Shown: piece by piece, positions 36,566 to 45,573 of the stretch
Layout of the letters: the number at the start of each line of letters is the position of its first letter
Numbering within the stretch: position 1 is the first letter of the stretch
Assembly (NCBI GenBank): GCA_021234155.1
Contig: JAJEKV010000004.1
Coordinates: forward strand, 30,361,134-30,425,133
DNA length: 64,000 nt
DNA from: Isoetes taiwanensis
Lineage: Eukaryota; Streptophyta; Lycopodiopsida; Isoetales; Isoetaceae
Direction: 5' to 3'
Made by a program: the position numbers and the translations under genes
The notes under the pieces: model-generated
Database searches by the model: none
What the model saw: only the letters and a program-made list of their open reading frames with translations
Told to the model about the DNA's origin: nothing

Positions 36566-37250
36566 TGTAACGTTCCAGGGAAATATACGCCATAAATCGT
36601 ATATTTCCAGGTCCGTCACTATACAAGTCTATCTTCATAGCCTTGTATACTATAGATTGTGGCACTAGGGGGCATGACTAAGTTATTCATATAACTTAGC
36701 CAACCTTAGGTTAAGACCATTTTCCACGTGGCCTTAACCTATTGGGCACCCGCCACACGGCTATTGGAGCCAGGTGGCATAACATGTGAACCCTAACCTA
36801 TAAAGGCCTAAACCCTAACCCTAGGCCTCTTTTCTGGCTCCAACAGTCTGGGAACCTTCTTCGCGCTCGAAACTCTGTTTCGAGAACCGTTTGCTGTGGC
36901 ACAGCATAGCATGGCAGCCTCCAGAGCGTGAGCGCATCAGCAGGAGTGGGAGATACCTCGAACACTTCGAAGACCATGGAGACGCCAGGATTGGGAGGGA
37001 GTGCTTCTGGAGCAGGTATGTAGAGTAGTGCTCTTAGTAGTTCATCTGGAAGTTAGCACTCCAGATGGGTTAGTATTTCGTATCTAGAGTAGAGCCATCC
37101 TAGAACACTTATTCAACATCGTGAACCCTAATCAAGGAACCCTAACTGTAAGTTAGATATGTATGATTAGGTTAAGATGTTCTTATGATGATTATCATGA
37201 TATGATGTTATGTGATGCTGGTTGATCATGTTTGCTCCTCTTGTATTGGG
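36566..37250 (+). repeat. 3' LTR of the chromodomain element (truncated or joined to repeat B)
   Basis: It starts TGTAACGTTCCAGGG directly after the purine tract and matches 19,380-20,049. The similarity between the two copies stops at TTGTATTG. In this copy repeat B follows at once, while the other copy continues differently to a possible TTACA end at 20,343. So the right part of this LTR is probably missing or replaced. It contains a TATA box and telo-box motifs. Confidence 0.7.
36799..36823 (+). promoter_or_regulatory. LTR TATA box with telo-box motifs
   Basis: TATAAA (36,799-36,804) is followed within a few bases by CCTAAACCCTAACCCTAGG, which includes the plant telo-box-like core AAACCCTAA. 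The second LTR copy keeps CCTAAACCCTAATCCTAGG (near 19,622) although its TATA is altered. Telo-boxes near the start site of plant promoters bind transcription or silencing factors (established knowledge); a role here is inferred. Confidence 0.45.
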
Positions 37251-37740
37251 AAGGGGGGTAGAGAACTAGTAGCCATTACGTAGTATGCTCCTAGTTTAGA
37301 CCCCTTAGTTCCTATTATATGCGGCCTGTGCATAAGAGCCCACCGGGCTATGGGGGCTATGATGTGACTCAGCATTACACAATGGGGCTAGAGGCAATAA
37401 GGAGGGAGGATCCCTGCTGAGCGTGGCTACTGGGGATCCCATAGCGGGCTAGGCCTATGGCCGGTCACTTTGTGTGGGCCGGGCATGGGTCTGACACCTC
37501 CTGGGGCAATGGTGTCGCCTTGCCTCTCAGGAGTTGCAAGTGTCGGCTTGGCTCCTGTTTTGGGGGGTTAAGTTGGGTACGAATCGTGTGTCGCCACGAT
37601 TCTCTAGCCGCCCGTGGAATCTCTAGACCCTGGGAAGGGGAGATGCAACCCTTCTTGCCTCGACGAACCCGGGAGATGCAACCTGGAGTAGTCCCGATGG
37701 GTGATACCATGGGATTGCATATCCGGAAGGCTAGAGTCAT
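37251..37740 (+). repeat. Repeat B, second copy, left part
   Basis: From GGGGGGTAGAGAACTAGTAG it follows the copy at 27.2 kb with few differences and ends at CTAGAGTCAT, where the DNA transposon begins. The text continues at 45,308 with TCATGCCAGAG. Confidence 0.85.
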
Positions 37741-37764
37741 GGGTGCAAAATCGGTACTGGGTAG
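37741..37764 (+). repeat. Left terminal inverted repeat
   Basis: Starts GGGTGCAAAATCGGTACTGG and pairs with the right end at three to four mismatches over 24 bases. A subterminal CAAGTGCTTAAA (near 37,790) is echoed by GCACTTAAAGTGCTTAAA near the right end. Confidence 0.85.
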
Positions 37765-38062
37765 CAGAAATCACCGTCCGGACGCCGCTTACAAGTGCTT
37801 AAAATCGGTGTGTTTTAAACACGATGTGCGTGATTGAAGTATTGACATGTAGGGTCTTGGCCAGATCAAATGTGGTGAGAGAATCATGAACATGTTTGGT
37901 GCGGAAACATGAATGCACAGTAGCCCGCCATATTCACGGATGGCGGGCTAACCCATCTTAATTCAAGCAAAATGGAGGGACTAATTGTTTCCAAGAATTG
38001 CCTGAACCGAAATTCAACAATTTGCCCTCACCAATTTTGCAATACACAGAAATCCGGGATAG

Positions 38063-40790
38063 ATGAAACCCAATTCCTCTCCCCGTTCAATTTACAGAGC
38101 CCTTGATGCAGCAAGGAAGAGAGATCAGAGGCAGAGATTGTATGCAAAGAAGGTAGCAATGAAGAAGAATTCCCCTTCTAAAGATTCGCCTTCAAAGAAG
38201 AATAAGAAATTGAGAAAGAAATTTCAGGAGAAATTTATGAAGTATTCAACCAAATTAGTACAAATGTTGATGACAATGACAAAGGCCGTATCCTTGACAG
38301 TCTTCTTTGGAGGGCAAGGGATTTACCAATTGCTTCTATAAAGAAATCTAAGCAGGTTACTATGGCCGAGCAAATGGTGAAGAATTTGAAGGAAACAATG
38401 CAAGAACATAAGTTTGAGAGGAATCATGACATGCTTCGTGCAAGGAAGTCCACCCTGATAATGGCAGCAGCAGGTACAAATGGTGTCAAGCCATTGAATC
38501 AAATAGAAGTGGCCAGATTGCTTAGCATCCCCAGAAAAACAATTTCAAATGCTTTTCAAAGAAGGGTGCAAGCTAACAAAGGGGAAGGACCTTGGTCAAT
38601 GTTCAGGAGGAGGAAGCGGATGGATAGCATGTTAGATTACAATAGAGAAGCTGTTATCAAGTTCTGGACAGAAAATACAAGAGTTTCTCCATACAAGAAA
38701 GACGTGAGGAGGTATGTATCAGAGACAGGAATAAAGATGGAACATCCAATTCACCTTCTTGAAGTCAGCCAAGTAAGTATTCATCCTATATTGTAGGGTT
38801 CATTATATGTAGCATTTATTTGGCATTCACACGATTTCCCTGCAGTTGCAATTCTACCTCAGGTTTAGAGAGGAGAATCCTCATATCAAAATTGCATTGC
38901 AGACTTTTGAGAGGTTGAAACCGAGTTTTGTAAGGAGGATGCGTGAGAGGCATACATGCTGTTGCATCTACCACTTGAAATTTGAATACATCATGCAGGG
39001 ATTGAACAGTCTGAGAAAATCGGGTGGAGTTCATGACAATTGCAAGCGCCCTTTGTGAGATTTGTGGCCGGCCCGAGAATGTGCAGCCAAGGAGCATACA
39101 ATCAAGTGCACCAGTGATTTATGGAGACAAGTGGTCTGCAGCAAAGGTGATGATGAGGAGTGGTTTGATCATAACTGGCGTGTAAAAAATGTGGGTTGGA
39201 TAGAATCAGAAAATGTCCACAGGAAATGGATGGCACGGGTTCAGTACTAGTTACTTGGAAGACATTTGAAAAGCAACACGTGGACCGGGACGAGAGAATT
39301 CGAGGGGATCAAGAAAGGCTTTGAGGTACAAACCTGTCCCGAGATTAGTCTGAAGGAGAGAAGTCCCAAAAGAGTTTCAAGAGGATGTGAAGAAGGTAAT
39401 ATCAGATTTTGTTCCACACAATTACATAGCACATTGGCTGGCCAATCGGTTTAAGCCGGTGTGTGTCATCATTTCCGAGAAGATACAATTGTATACGTTA
39501 TTGACTTTGCTTGAGAAAATTACGACATCAAGATCCGAATGAGCCTCGGTCAATGCATGCGGCATACTGAGACCAAGTTTCTATACTTGTTCACATAACA
39601 TATAGACATGACAAAAAGTCGCGATATTCCTGTTGTGTAGATAGAAGAAGACTGTCCAAAAGAAGAAAAAAAAACGAACGAAGGTTGGAGCGGTCGGGGA
39701 ATAGACTCAACAATGGCGGGAAGATCATAAAAGAGACTCACTTTTACATTTTTGATGATAAAGTGCATGACTCATTATTTGTGGAATACTTTGCCTACAA
39801 AAGCATGTTGCATGGCTTAAGGAGCGAGGAAATAGAGTATGAGAAGCATTGGGTTTGGAGTGATGGCTGCTCATCACGATTCAAGTCGGAAAACCTTTTT
39901 TTTCTTAGGCGGGTACTTCACAATGAATGACAAAGGAAATAGTGTGGAACTACTTTGCCACTTTGCTTGCTCATGGTAAAGGTGAACATGATGGTGCAGT
40001 CTTTGTTATCAAAAGCTGCTAAGTAAGGAACAACTCAAACCCAATGGTGTGCATTTGAGGCATGCTAAAGATATTGTAAAATTTACGTGTACATATTTCA
40101 TTGATCTACCACTTGATGAAACAGATGAGATCAAAAAGATATTTTTGGGAAATTGAAACATTTGTGGCAAAAATGGAAGAATATGAAATTGAAACACTTA
40201 AAGGCACAAAGAAGATTCAGCATGTCGGACACATTGGCGAGGAGTAGACCAAAGCAGGCTTGCTCATAGATGCTGTCATATTTTCGCTTGTTTTGCATGG
40301 ATCATAATTGGGACTCTGCATCAATCTGGTAGATTTGGAAAGTGGAAGGTAACTGACTTAAAACCAGGAGTTGAGAAGAAAAAAGGAGACTCTTGAACAA
40401 GCCAATGAATGGATCGATAATTTGGTAGAGGTAGGTAACAATTTTGCGAGTGAATGAGGAGGTAGACAATTGAGGAGGGTGTGGACTTCTACATCCTCAA
40501 GTGCCGCGAGAACCCAAATGCACACTTGAAGATTCATACAAAGATGGATGGGGGCAAAAATTTGGAGTGCATGAGGTTATCTTAAGTGGATTGTATTATC
40601 AATTCTTGGGTAATTTCAAGTACATGTTGCTCACTAAACAACCCGAAGCCTCGGGTGCACTGACCATGTGGTAAGATATCCTAAAATTGATATGGAAAAA
40701 TAGAAGGCCTGACATGTATGCAATTTCACGGGGAGACCCATGAAAAATTATGGCCAGTCTCCCAATAACATTGTAGTTCTTTGACACTTA
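38063..40790 (+). pseudogene. Sola-like transposase gene, spliced and frameshifted
   Basis: A Lys-rich N-terminal frame (38,063-38,341) leads to a 144-codon frame (38,362-38,796) with a helix-turn-helix-like LNQIEVARLLSIPRKTISNAF and, near its end, EHPIHLLEVSQ. A clean intron (38,773-38,845, GTAAGT...TGCAG) joins this in phase to LQFYLRFREENPHIKI...RERHTCCCIYH. Then follow three blocks expected of the catalytic core: DFA-ENYDIK (39,501-39,530, a TGA inside), HFYIFDDKVHDSLFV with HWVWSDGCSSRFKS (39,741-39,890), and HGKGEHDGAV (about 39,972-40,000). They would supply the D, D and E of a DDE enzyme. Frameshifts and stops break the gene after 39,058. The blocks fit my memory of Sola transposases; a profile search is needed for the name. 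Confidence 0.75.
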
Positions 40791-41039
40791 ACCAAATTGA
40801 TGTTATTCTTTTCAAGTGATTTGTTGTTCCAGCACCTAACCACGTAAGCACACATTTTTATATATATTAATAGTGAGGATTACTTCGAAAGGAAGATTGA
40901 ATTGTTGTTTATAAGAATGTAGATTTGTGACATTGGAATAAGATTCAATTATTTATTTTGGTACCATCACTATCCCAACATTCTTGGCAAAATTATATTG
41001 TCAAGGCATTTCCTCGATGTGACATGTGTCAATTGAAAT

Positions 41040-41140
41040 ATTTAAGCACAGTTCTGAATTAATTGCAGGCGGCGTGTGAGGTTTTTCGTACACTGACGCG
41101 CCTAAGCACAGGATTTAAGCAGTAGGCGCCTAAGCGTAAG
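41040..41140. repeat. First cluster of TAAGC motifs in the transposon
   Basis: Five copies of (T)TAAGC lie within about 100 bases, including CGCCTAAGCACAGG, ATTTAAGCAGTAGG and CGCCTAAGCGTAAGC. Related GCTTA/TAAGC words lie near both transposon ends. They could be binding sites for its transposase; this is inference. Confidence 0.45.
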
Positions 41141-41233
41141 CTCTTCTCACAAGCTCACACTCCGCCCATTTCCCGCCGCACTTCCCAATTCCTCCGCACT
41201 CCGCCCAATCCGCATTCCCAATTCCTCCGGCAT

Positions 41234-41601
41234 GAAGGCGAGCAAGGCGGCGAGGGCGGGAGGTCACCTCCAAGAGGCGTACTAAAGCGTCGAAGAGGTG
41301 TTCCCTCCCTCTTCCCACCTTTGCTGAAGTACTTGCCTCCTCTGGCGCCTCCCTCTCCCCCCCCTCTCACGCCTCTCAATTTGAAGAGGATTCTTCTCAT
41401 TCCGATTCCTCATCTTCTGAGGAATCAGAAAATGAGGAATCGGAAATGAATTCGCAGGAATATGTCACTGTTGTTCTGCAAGGATGGATAGGCGATTCTG
41501 AAGAAGAAGACGAGTCCGAAGAAGAAGAAGAAGAAGAAGTCCGGCAAGAAGAAGAAGAGGAAGACGAAATTGAAGACGAAATGGCAGGGCGGTCCTTGAA
41601 G
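41234..41601 (+). pseudogene. Acidic Ser/Glu-rich exon within the transposon
   Basis: The frame is basic first (SKRRTKASKR), then Pro/Ser-rich, then Ser/Glu-rich (SDSSSSEESENEESE), includes EYVTVVLQGWIGD, then a long Glu run. It ends in SLK exactly at a strong donor (AAG/GTATGC, 41,602). A branch/pyrimidine-rich stretch and TTGCAG acceptor end at 41,678, a 77-bp intron. Exon 2 in phase gives Met/Gln/Lys, while another frame gives Asp/Ala/Glu, so the phase is uncertain. A start ATG lies at 41,232 in another frame. It may be the transposon's own second gene or a captured host exon. Local base composition is CpG-rich, unlike its surroundings. Confidence 0.5.
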
Positions 41602-41723
41602 GTATGCATGTTTCATTTGTTTTCTGTAATCAACTTTTCATTTTCATTTGTTTAATTTTTCATTTTCATTTGTTGCAGATGCAGATGCATATGCAGATGA
41701 AGATGAAGATGCAGATGAAGAAT

Positions 41724-41835
41724 GAAGACACCCCCCGAAAGATCTGACCTCCCCACGAAGACACCCCCTTGAAGACACCCCCTTTGAAGACACCCCCTTG
41801 AAGAAGACACCCCATACGAAGAAGACACGGCACGA
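41724..41835 (+). repeat. GAAGACACCCCC tandem repeat
   Basis: Five to six units of GAAGACACCCCCTT or close variants, 14 to 18 bases each. The changing unit length would break a reading frame, so this is probably not coding. Confidence 0.8.
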
Positions 41836-42079
41836 GGGGCGAATTTTTTAAAAAAAGTTTTGTTTATAACATGTGTACACTTGGCACGAGGGCTCTTTTT
41901 TATAACAAATCTTGTTTCTATCAAACTTTTTTTGTTGTCTCTATCAAAGTTTTTTGTTTCTCTATCAAATGTTATTTTTGTCTATCTATCAAATTTATGA
42001 AGTTGAATTCTGTCACGGTCCATTCGGATTCTCGCTTGAATGTACTTGATTAACTCTAGCTCTTTAATTAGTTTCAAAC

Positions 42080-42335
42080 ACTAAGCATTTTAATCGGTTT
42101 CAGCGGTGCCGGTGAGTAAGCCTTTGGAACACCACGAGGCTTGATGCAATAAGCAGAACCTTGCACCTTAAGCGCATGACCGGTAAGCATGATGACATTA
42201 ACATACGCTGGCGTTAAGCAACTACATAAAAGTAAGTCATCTTTGCATGACAATAAGCGATTATCGCCATTAAGACTCATACCGGACTAGCACTTGCAGG
42301 CAATTTTTTTTTAAGCACTTGATAAGTTTTAAGCA
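42080..42335. repeat. Second cluster of TAAGC motifs in the transposon
   Basis: About nine copies of TAAGC in 255 bases (for example CTAAGCATTTTAATCGG, GTAAGCCTTTGG, TTAAGCGCATGACC, GTAAGCATGATG, TTAAGCACTTG), spaced about 20-40 bases apart. The left transposon end contains the related GCTTAAAATCGG. The cluster lies between the two converging genes. Confidence 0.5.
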
Positions 42336-42557
42336 TCCCTTGTAGTCGACATTGAAGTAGATATAAACAATATAGCAAAACTTATAGACAAGTCCGCATT
42401 GAACTACATAAACAATATAGCAAAAAAACATTCTTAAATTAAGATAAAGATGGTACATGAAAAGTGTAGGATTCCTTGGCCTAAATAAATGACAAAGCAG
42501 GCCAATAATCATGGAGAATGACAATCGTCATCACCATAAACCTTCTCAATTCCTCCT

Positions 42558-45164
42558 TCACAAATCTATAGAGCTCAAAATTGTTTTTCGAGAAAGTCTT
42601 TCCAAGCATAGCTTCATAATCTTTCTATCTCGTCTTAGGCCAAGGCTTGTATCGTGTGTGTTCTTCACCGGTAACTTCATTTTTCCTCGGTCTTGGCTGC
42701 GTATTTCTTCTATCTTTTGGGTGAGTACTATTAGCACTTCATCATAGACATCCATCTTGAATCGGTACCCTTGCAGAAATTTCGAGGGGATTTGCTAAGG
42801 TAAGTCTTGTATAATGAATCATCAAGAAGCAAAGTCTTACCTTTGAATCTTTGCGTATGACTCATATATTTTCCCAAGTGGCTTCATCATGTTGGACAAC
42901 CGGGTTTGTTAGGGGGTGGTGGCTGAATTGCGCACATTTTTCTGTCCCCATACAAATTGAAATCCGTCCCTCAAATCACGGACATAGTACTTGCGGCACA
43001 TCTTCCACATTAGAGAGTTGCATTGATGACCATATACCAACACAACATACGTAACAAAGTCTTCAAGAAGAACAACGCTACGGTGCGAATATCACTTTCT
43101 TTACGCTAGTGTATGTCATTATCAATCCACTGCTTCCAAGCGTATATGTTCATTTGCACCAAATGTTTTTACCAACACACCATTTAAATCCAAGACAATG
43201 AGTTTATCTTTTCTTTGCCAAATCAATATTTAGTACTTATTTGGAACATCACGAATACCTACACACAATGGGAATTACTACATGAATAAATAGATGAAGA
43301 TGAAAATGAAAAATGGGTTGAATGTGGAAACCTTTACGTATCTTGGCCGAGGATTCTCGACCTACTTGATTCAATGGTAATCCTACGATGAATGCAACAA
43401 AAGAAAATCAATAATATTCATTGTTTATTTACGGGCTTGCCCGACAATGCCCACTTGACCCATTGTTAAGGGCAGCAATCACTTGTTGAACATCGGGCTC
43501 ACCGAAACACGAGGACTGATTACGCATTTTCTTGAGAACACACCCGATAGGTGTGGTCTCATGATTTAGACTGCTTCTGCATCTTTTGCATAGCTACTTC
43601 TTGTTCTCTTTCTTGTAGCTTTGAACAACTTCTTTGCCATCCTCCGGCTTACCCCTCTTTGTTCTTACGCCCTTTCCTTTTGGCAAATATTCACCCAAGT
43701 TGCCCTCATCCGATGGAATTACTCCCTCAACTTCCTTAGGTGCTTGATTGTGTACAATCAGGTCTGTTGTTTTTCCCTGGCCCGGTCTTTGTGTTTACAA
43801 GCTGGTCTTTGTGTTTCTGACTTCTTCTATAGCTTCTTGGACAGCTTCTTGGACTCGTGGTGGTGGTTCTGTTTGTTGCATTCAAATCGTCACAATTATT
43901 TGTACTCCTATAGGACTTTTGCGGGTGTTGTGCATCTTCAAATGGCACCATTGTCCTTCTTTGAACCCTCAAGGGTGAGACCTCAATTGCATGGCGATAT
44001 TAACACATCCTTTTTGGTGTACTATTTGAAGCACACGCAACATGGCCAAAACCTAGCTCGTCAAATACACCCTCGGCACCTTTCGGGGCAACCATGAATA
44101 CATTGTCCTCCTCTCAACAATGAACAACAAGCTATATGATACTCATGTTGGCAATTGCGAGGTGCTAAACTTAACTTTGTAAGCTTTAGTGAATTCGGGA
44201 CCACATCTTTGAACATGTATAAAATGGACCTTCCACTAACAACTTATCTGGTATAATAGTAGAGATGCTAAATGTTGAGGAGTATCCATTTTCAGCTTCC
44301 ACAAATTGTTTATGTAGCTGTTCTTCTTGAGAACTTTTAACTCCTCCTCAAGTTTGAGTTTACATTTGACCTGCTCATTACTTGGAGGTAGGGTTCATTG
44401 CTTTTTGTACCTTGTTCTGTGCCAAGTTTCCATCACGGACGGTCTGCTCCAAATCTTTAATTTCTGCCTCCAACTCCACGGTTTGGATTAAGCTTGAACT
44501 CCTCTGTTTTGTAGCCAAATCATTTGTGGCTTTGTCTTAAACTGTTCTCGGCCCTCTTCCAACATCATTTTACGTAATTGAGAGGTCTTCTCATTGCCTT
44601 TCAGCTCACTTCCCTCTTTGCTTCAGATTCTTTGTGATAAGTAAAACTGATTTTCCAATCTCCATCTTTGCATTCTCTAAGGTTTTATGTTTTTCAACAC
44701 ACATGCGATATCATTTGATCCAGTGACCACCTTTGGCTTTGCCTTCATTTCAGTTTTCCTAACATGTGCTACAACATCGCCTCTGTTTTCACTTGTCTAT
44801 TGTTGTGGTATCTTTGGCATTGCGACAAATGCAGCCCGGTTTACTTTGTGTTCCTCGGGTGCAAGTATTGATCTAGTGCAATTTTCAAGCGCAAAAGCAA
44901 GGGGCGGTTGCTTTCTTACTTCTTTGTTGTGACAATTCTTGTAGATTTTTAAATTTGAGTGTTTCCAACTTCTCTTGAAGATGCTCCTTTGCCTGAGTGC
45001 CATTTTATCTTTCCCTTGTTCAACTTCTTTGTCCAAACAGAATCCCAATCTCGATCCGTGACATTATTTTCCAACCAAGCTTCTTCCTCGTGGGGCTTCA
45101 CCCCCGAATTGCACAGACCTCTGATGCTGTGAAAATCATCCGCGCTCCATGCCTCCATCATCAA
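42558..45164 (-). pseudogene. Converging coiled-coil frame of the transposon, family unknown
   Basis: The minus strand has a likely start at 45,164 (MMMEAWSADDFHSIRGLCN), soon in a second frame (KIKMALRQRSIFKRSWKHSN), then long Lys/Glu-rich stretches near 44,350-44,650 that look like coiled coil. It ends in a frame at 42,558-42,755 (MDVYDEVLIVLTQKIEEI). The gene begins about 140 bases inside the right TIR and runs toward the transposase. Many frameshifts are present. Two-gene transposons often encode an accessory DNA-binding or nuclear protein (established for other superfamilies), so this is a candidate second protein. I recognise no domain. Confidence 0.45.
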
Positions 45165-45283
45165 CAGTGAAACACTAATCTGAGTTTTTGCGCCCAGGGG
45201 AAAAAGGAGGGAGAAGGGCGTGACAGGCTTCGACGTCCGCGAGTTTCAGCACTTAAAGTGCTTAAACGCTTCGCCAAAAGTTG

Positions 45284-45307
45284 TACCCCACTAGCGATTT
45301 TACACCC
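45284..45307 (-). repeat. Right terminal inverted repeat
   Basis: The reverse complement reads GGGTGTAAAATCGCTAGTGG. It is followed outside by the TCAT target duplication and then by the rest of repeat B. Confidence 0.85.
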
Positions 45308-45573
45308 TCATGCCAGAGCCCGATCTAGCCCATCTGCAAAGTATGCACAGGAGGGGCGGATGGAGTGGTCAACCCTAGCCATCGTCTATAGCCAGCCCCG
45401 CCATTGTTATGACTCGGTCTGCTCTATCTTGAGGCCCAGCCAGTCAGTCATCCTCCTTATGAGCTGGAGCCATGGGTAGGAGCTCTCATGTTTTGTGGCA
45501 TATGTTTGTCTTCTTTGTAGTTACGGATATGTGGATGGGCTACCCTTCGAGGTAGTATGATGTGTTGTATTGC
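45308..45573 (+). repeat. Repeat B, second copy, right part
   Basis: TCATGCCAGAGCCCGATCTA begins the part that continues 37,740. It matches 27,648-27,915 and ends near TTGCTAGT, where the two copies diverge. Confidence 0.85.

Larger units (their letters stand above)
28667..37250 (+). mobile_element. Degenerate chromodomain Ty3/gypsy element, nested host of two insertions
   Basis: Signs of the element in order: a tRNA-Met-type primer site (TGGTATCAGA, 28,667), broken gag-like sequence, reverse-transcriptase and integrase blocks (33.5-35.3 kb), an integrase tail with chromodomain (35.3-35.7 kb), a purine tract and an LTR starting TGTAACG (36,566). This is the layout of plant chromoviruses, which target heterochromatin through the chromodomain (family knowledge). 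A LINE (30,002-32,950) and a small inverted-repeat element (33,156-33,476) sit inside it. The coding part has many stops and frameshifts, and no 5' LTR was found, so it is an old, dead copy. Confidence 0.75.
37741..45307 (+). mobile_element. 7.57-kb Sola-like DNA transposon inserted in repeat B
   Basis: The left end GGGTGCAAAATCGGTACTGG and the reverse complement of the right end, GGGTGTAAAATCGCTAGTGG, form the terminal inverted repeats. TCAT occurs directly outside both ends (37,737-37,740 and 45,308-45,311), while the uninterrupted repeat B copy near 27,650 has TCAT once. That proves an insertion with a 4-bp target duplication. The interior carries a decayed DDE-type transposase gene with an intron, an acidic exon with a second intron, clusters of TAAGC motifs and a minus-strand coiled-coil frame. 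A 4-bp duplication and this transposase type agree with the Sola superfamily (from memory of the family; not searched). It is dead by frameshifts. Confidence 0.85.

Noticed and set aside
41397-41655. Ser-rich and Phe-rich frames on the minus strand
   Set aside because: They are reverse-strand shadows of the acidic exon, produced by GAA/GAG runs.
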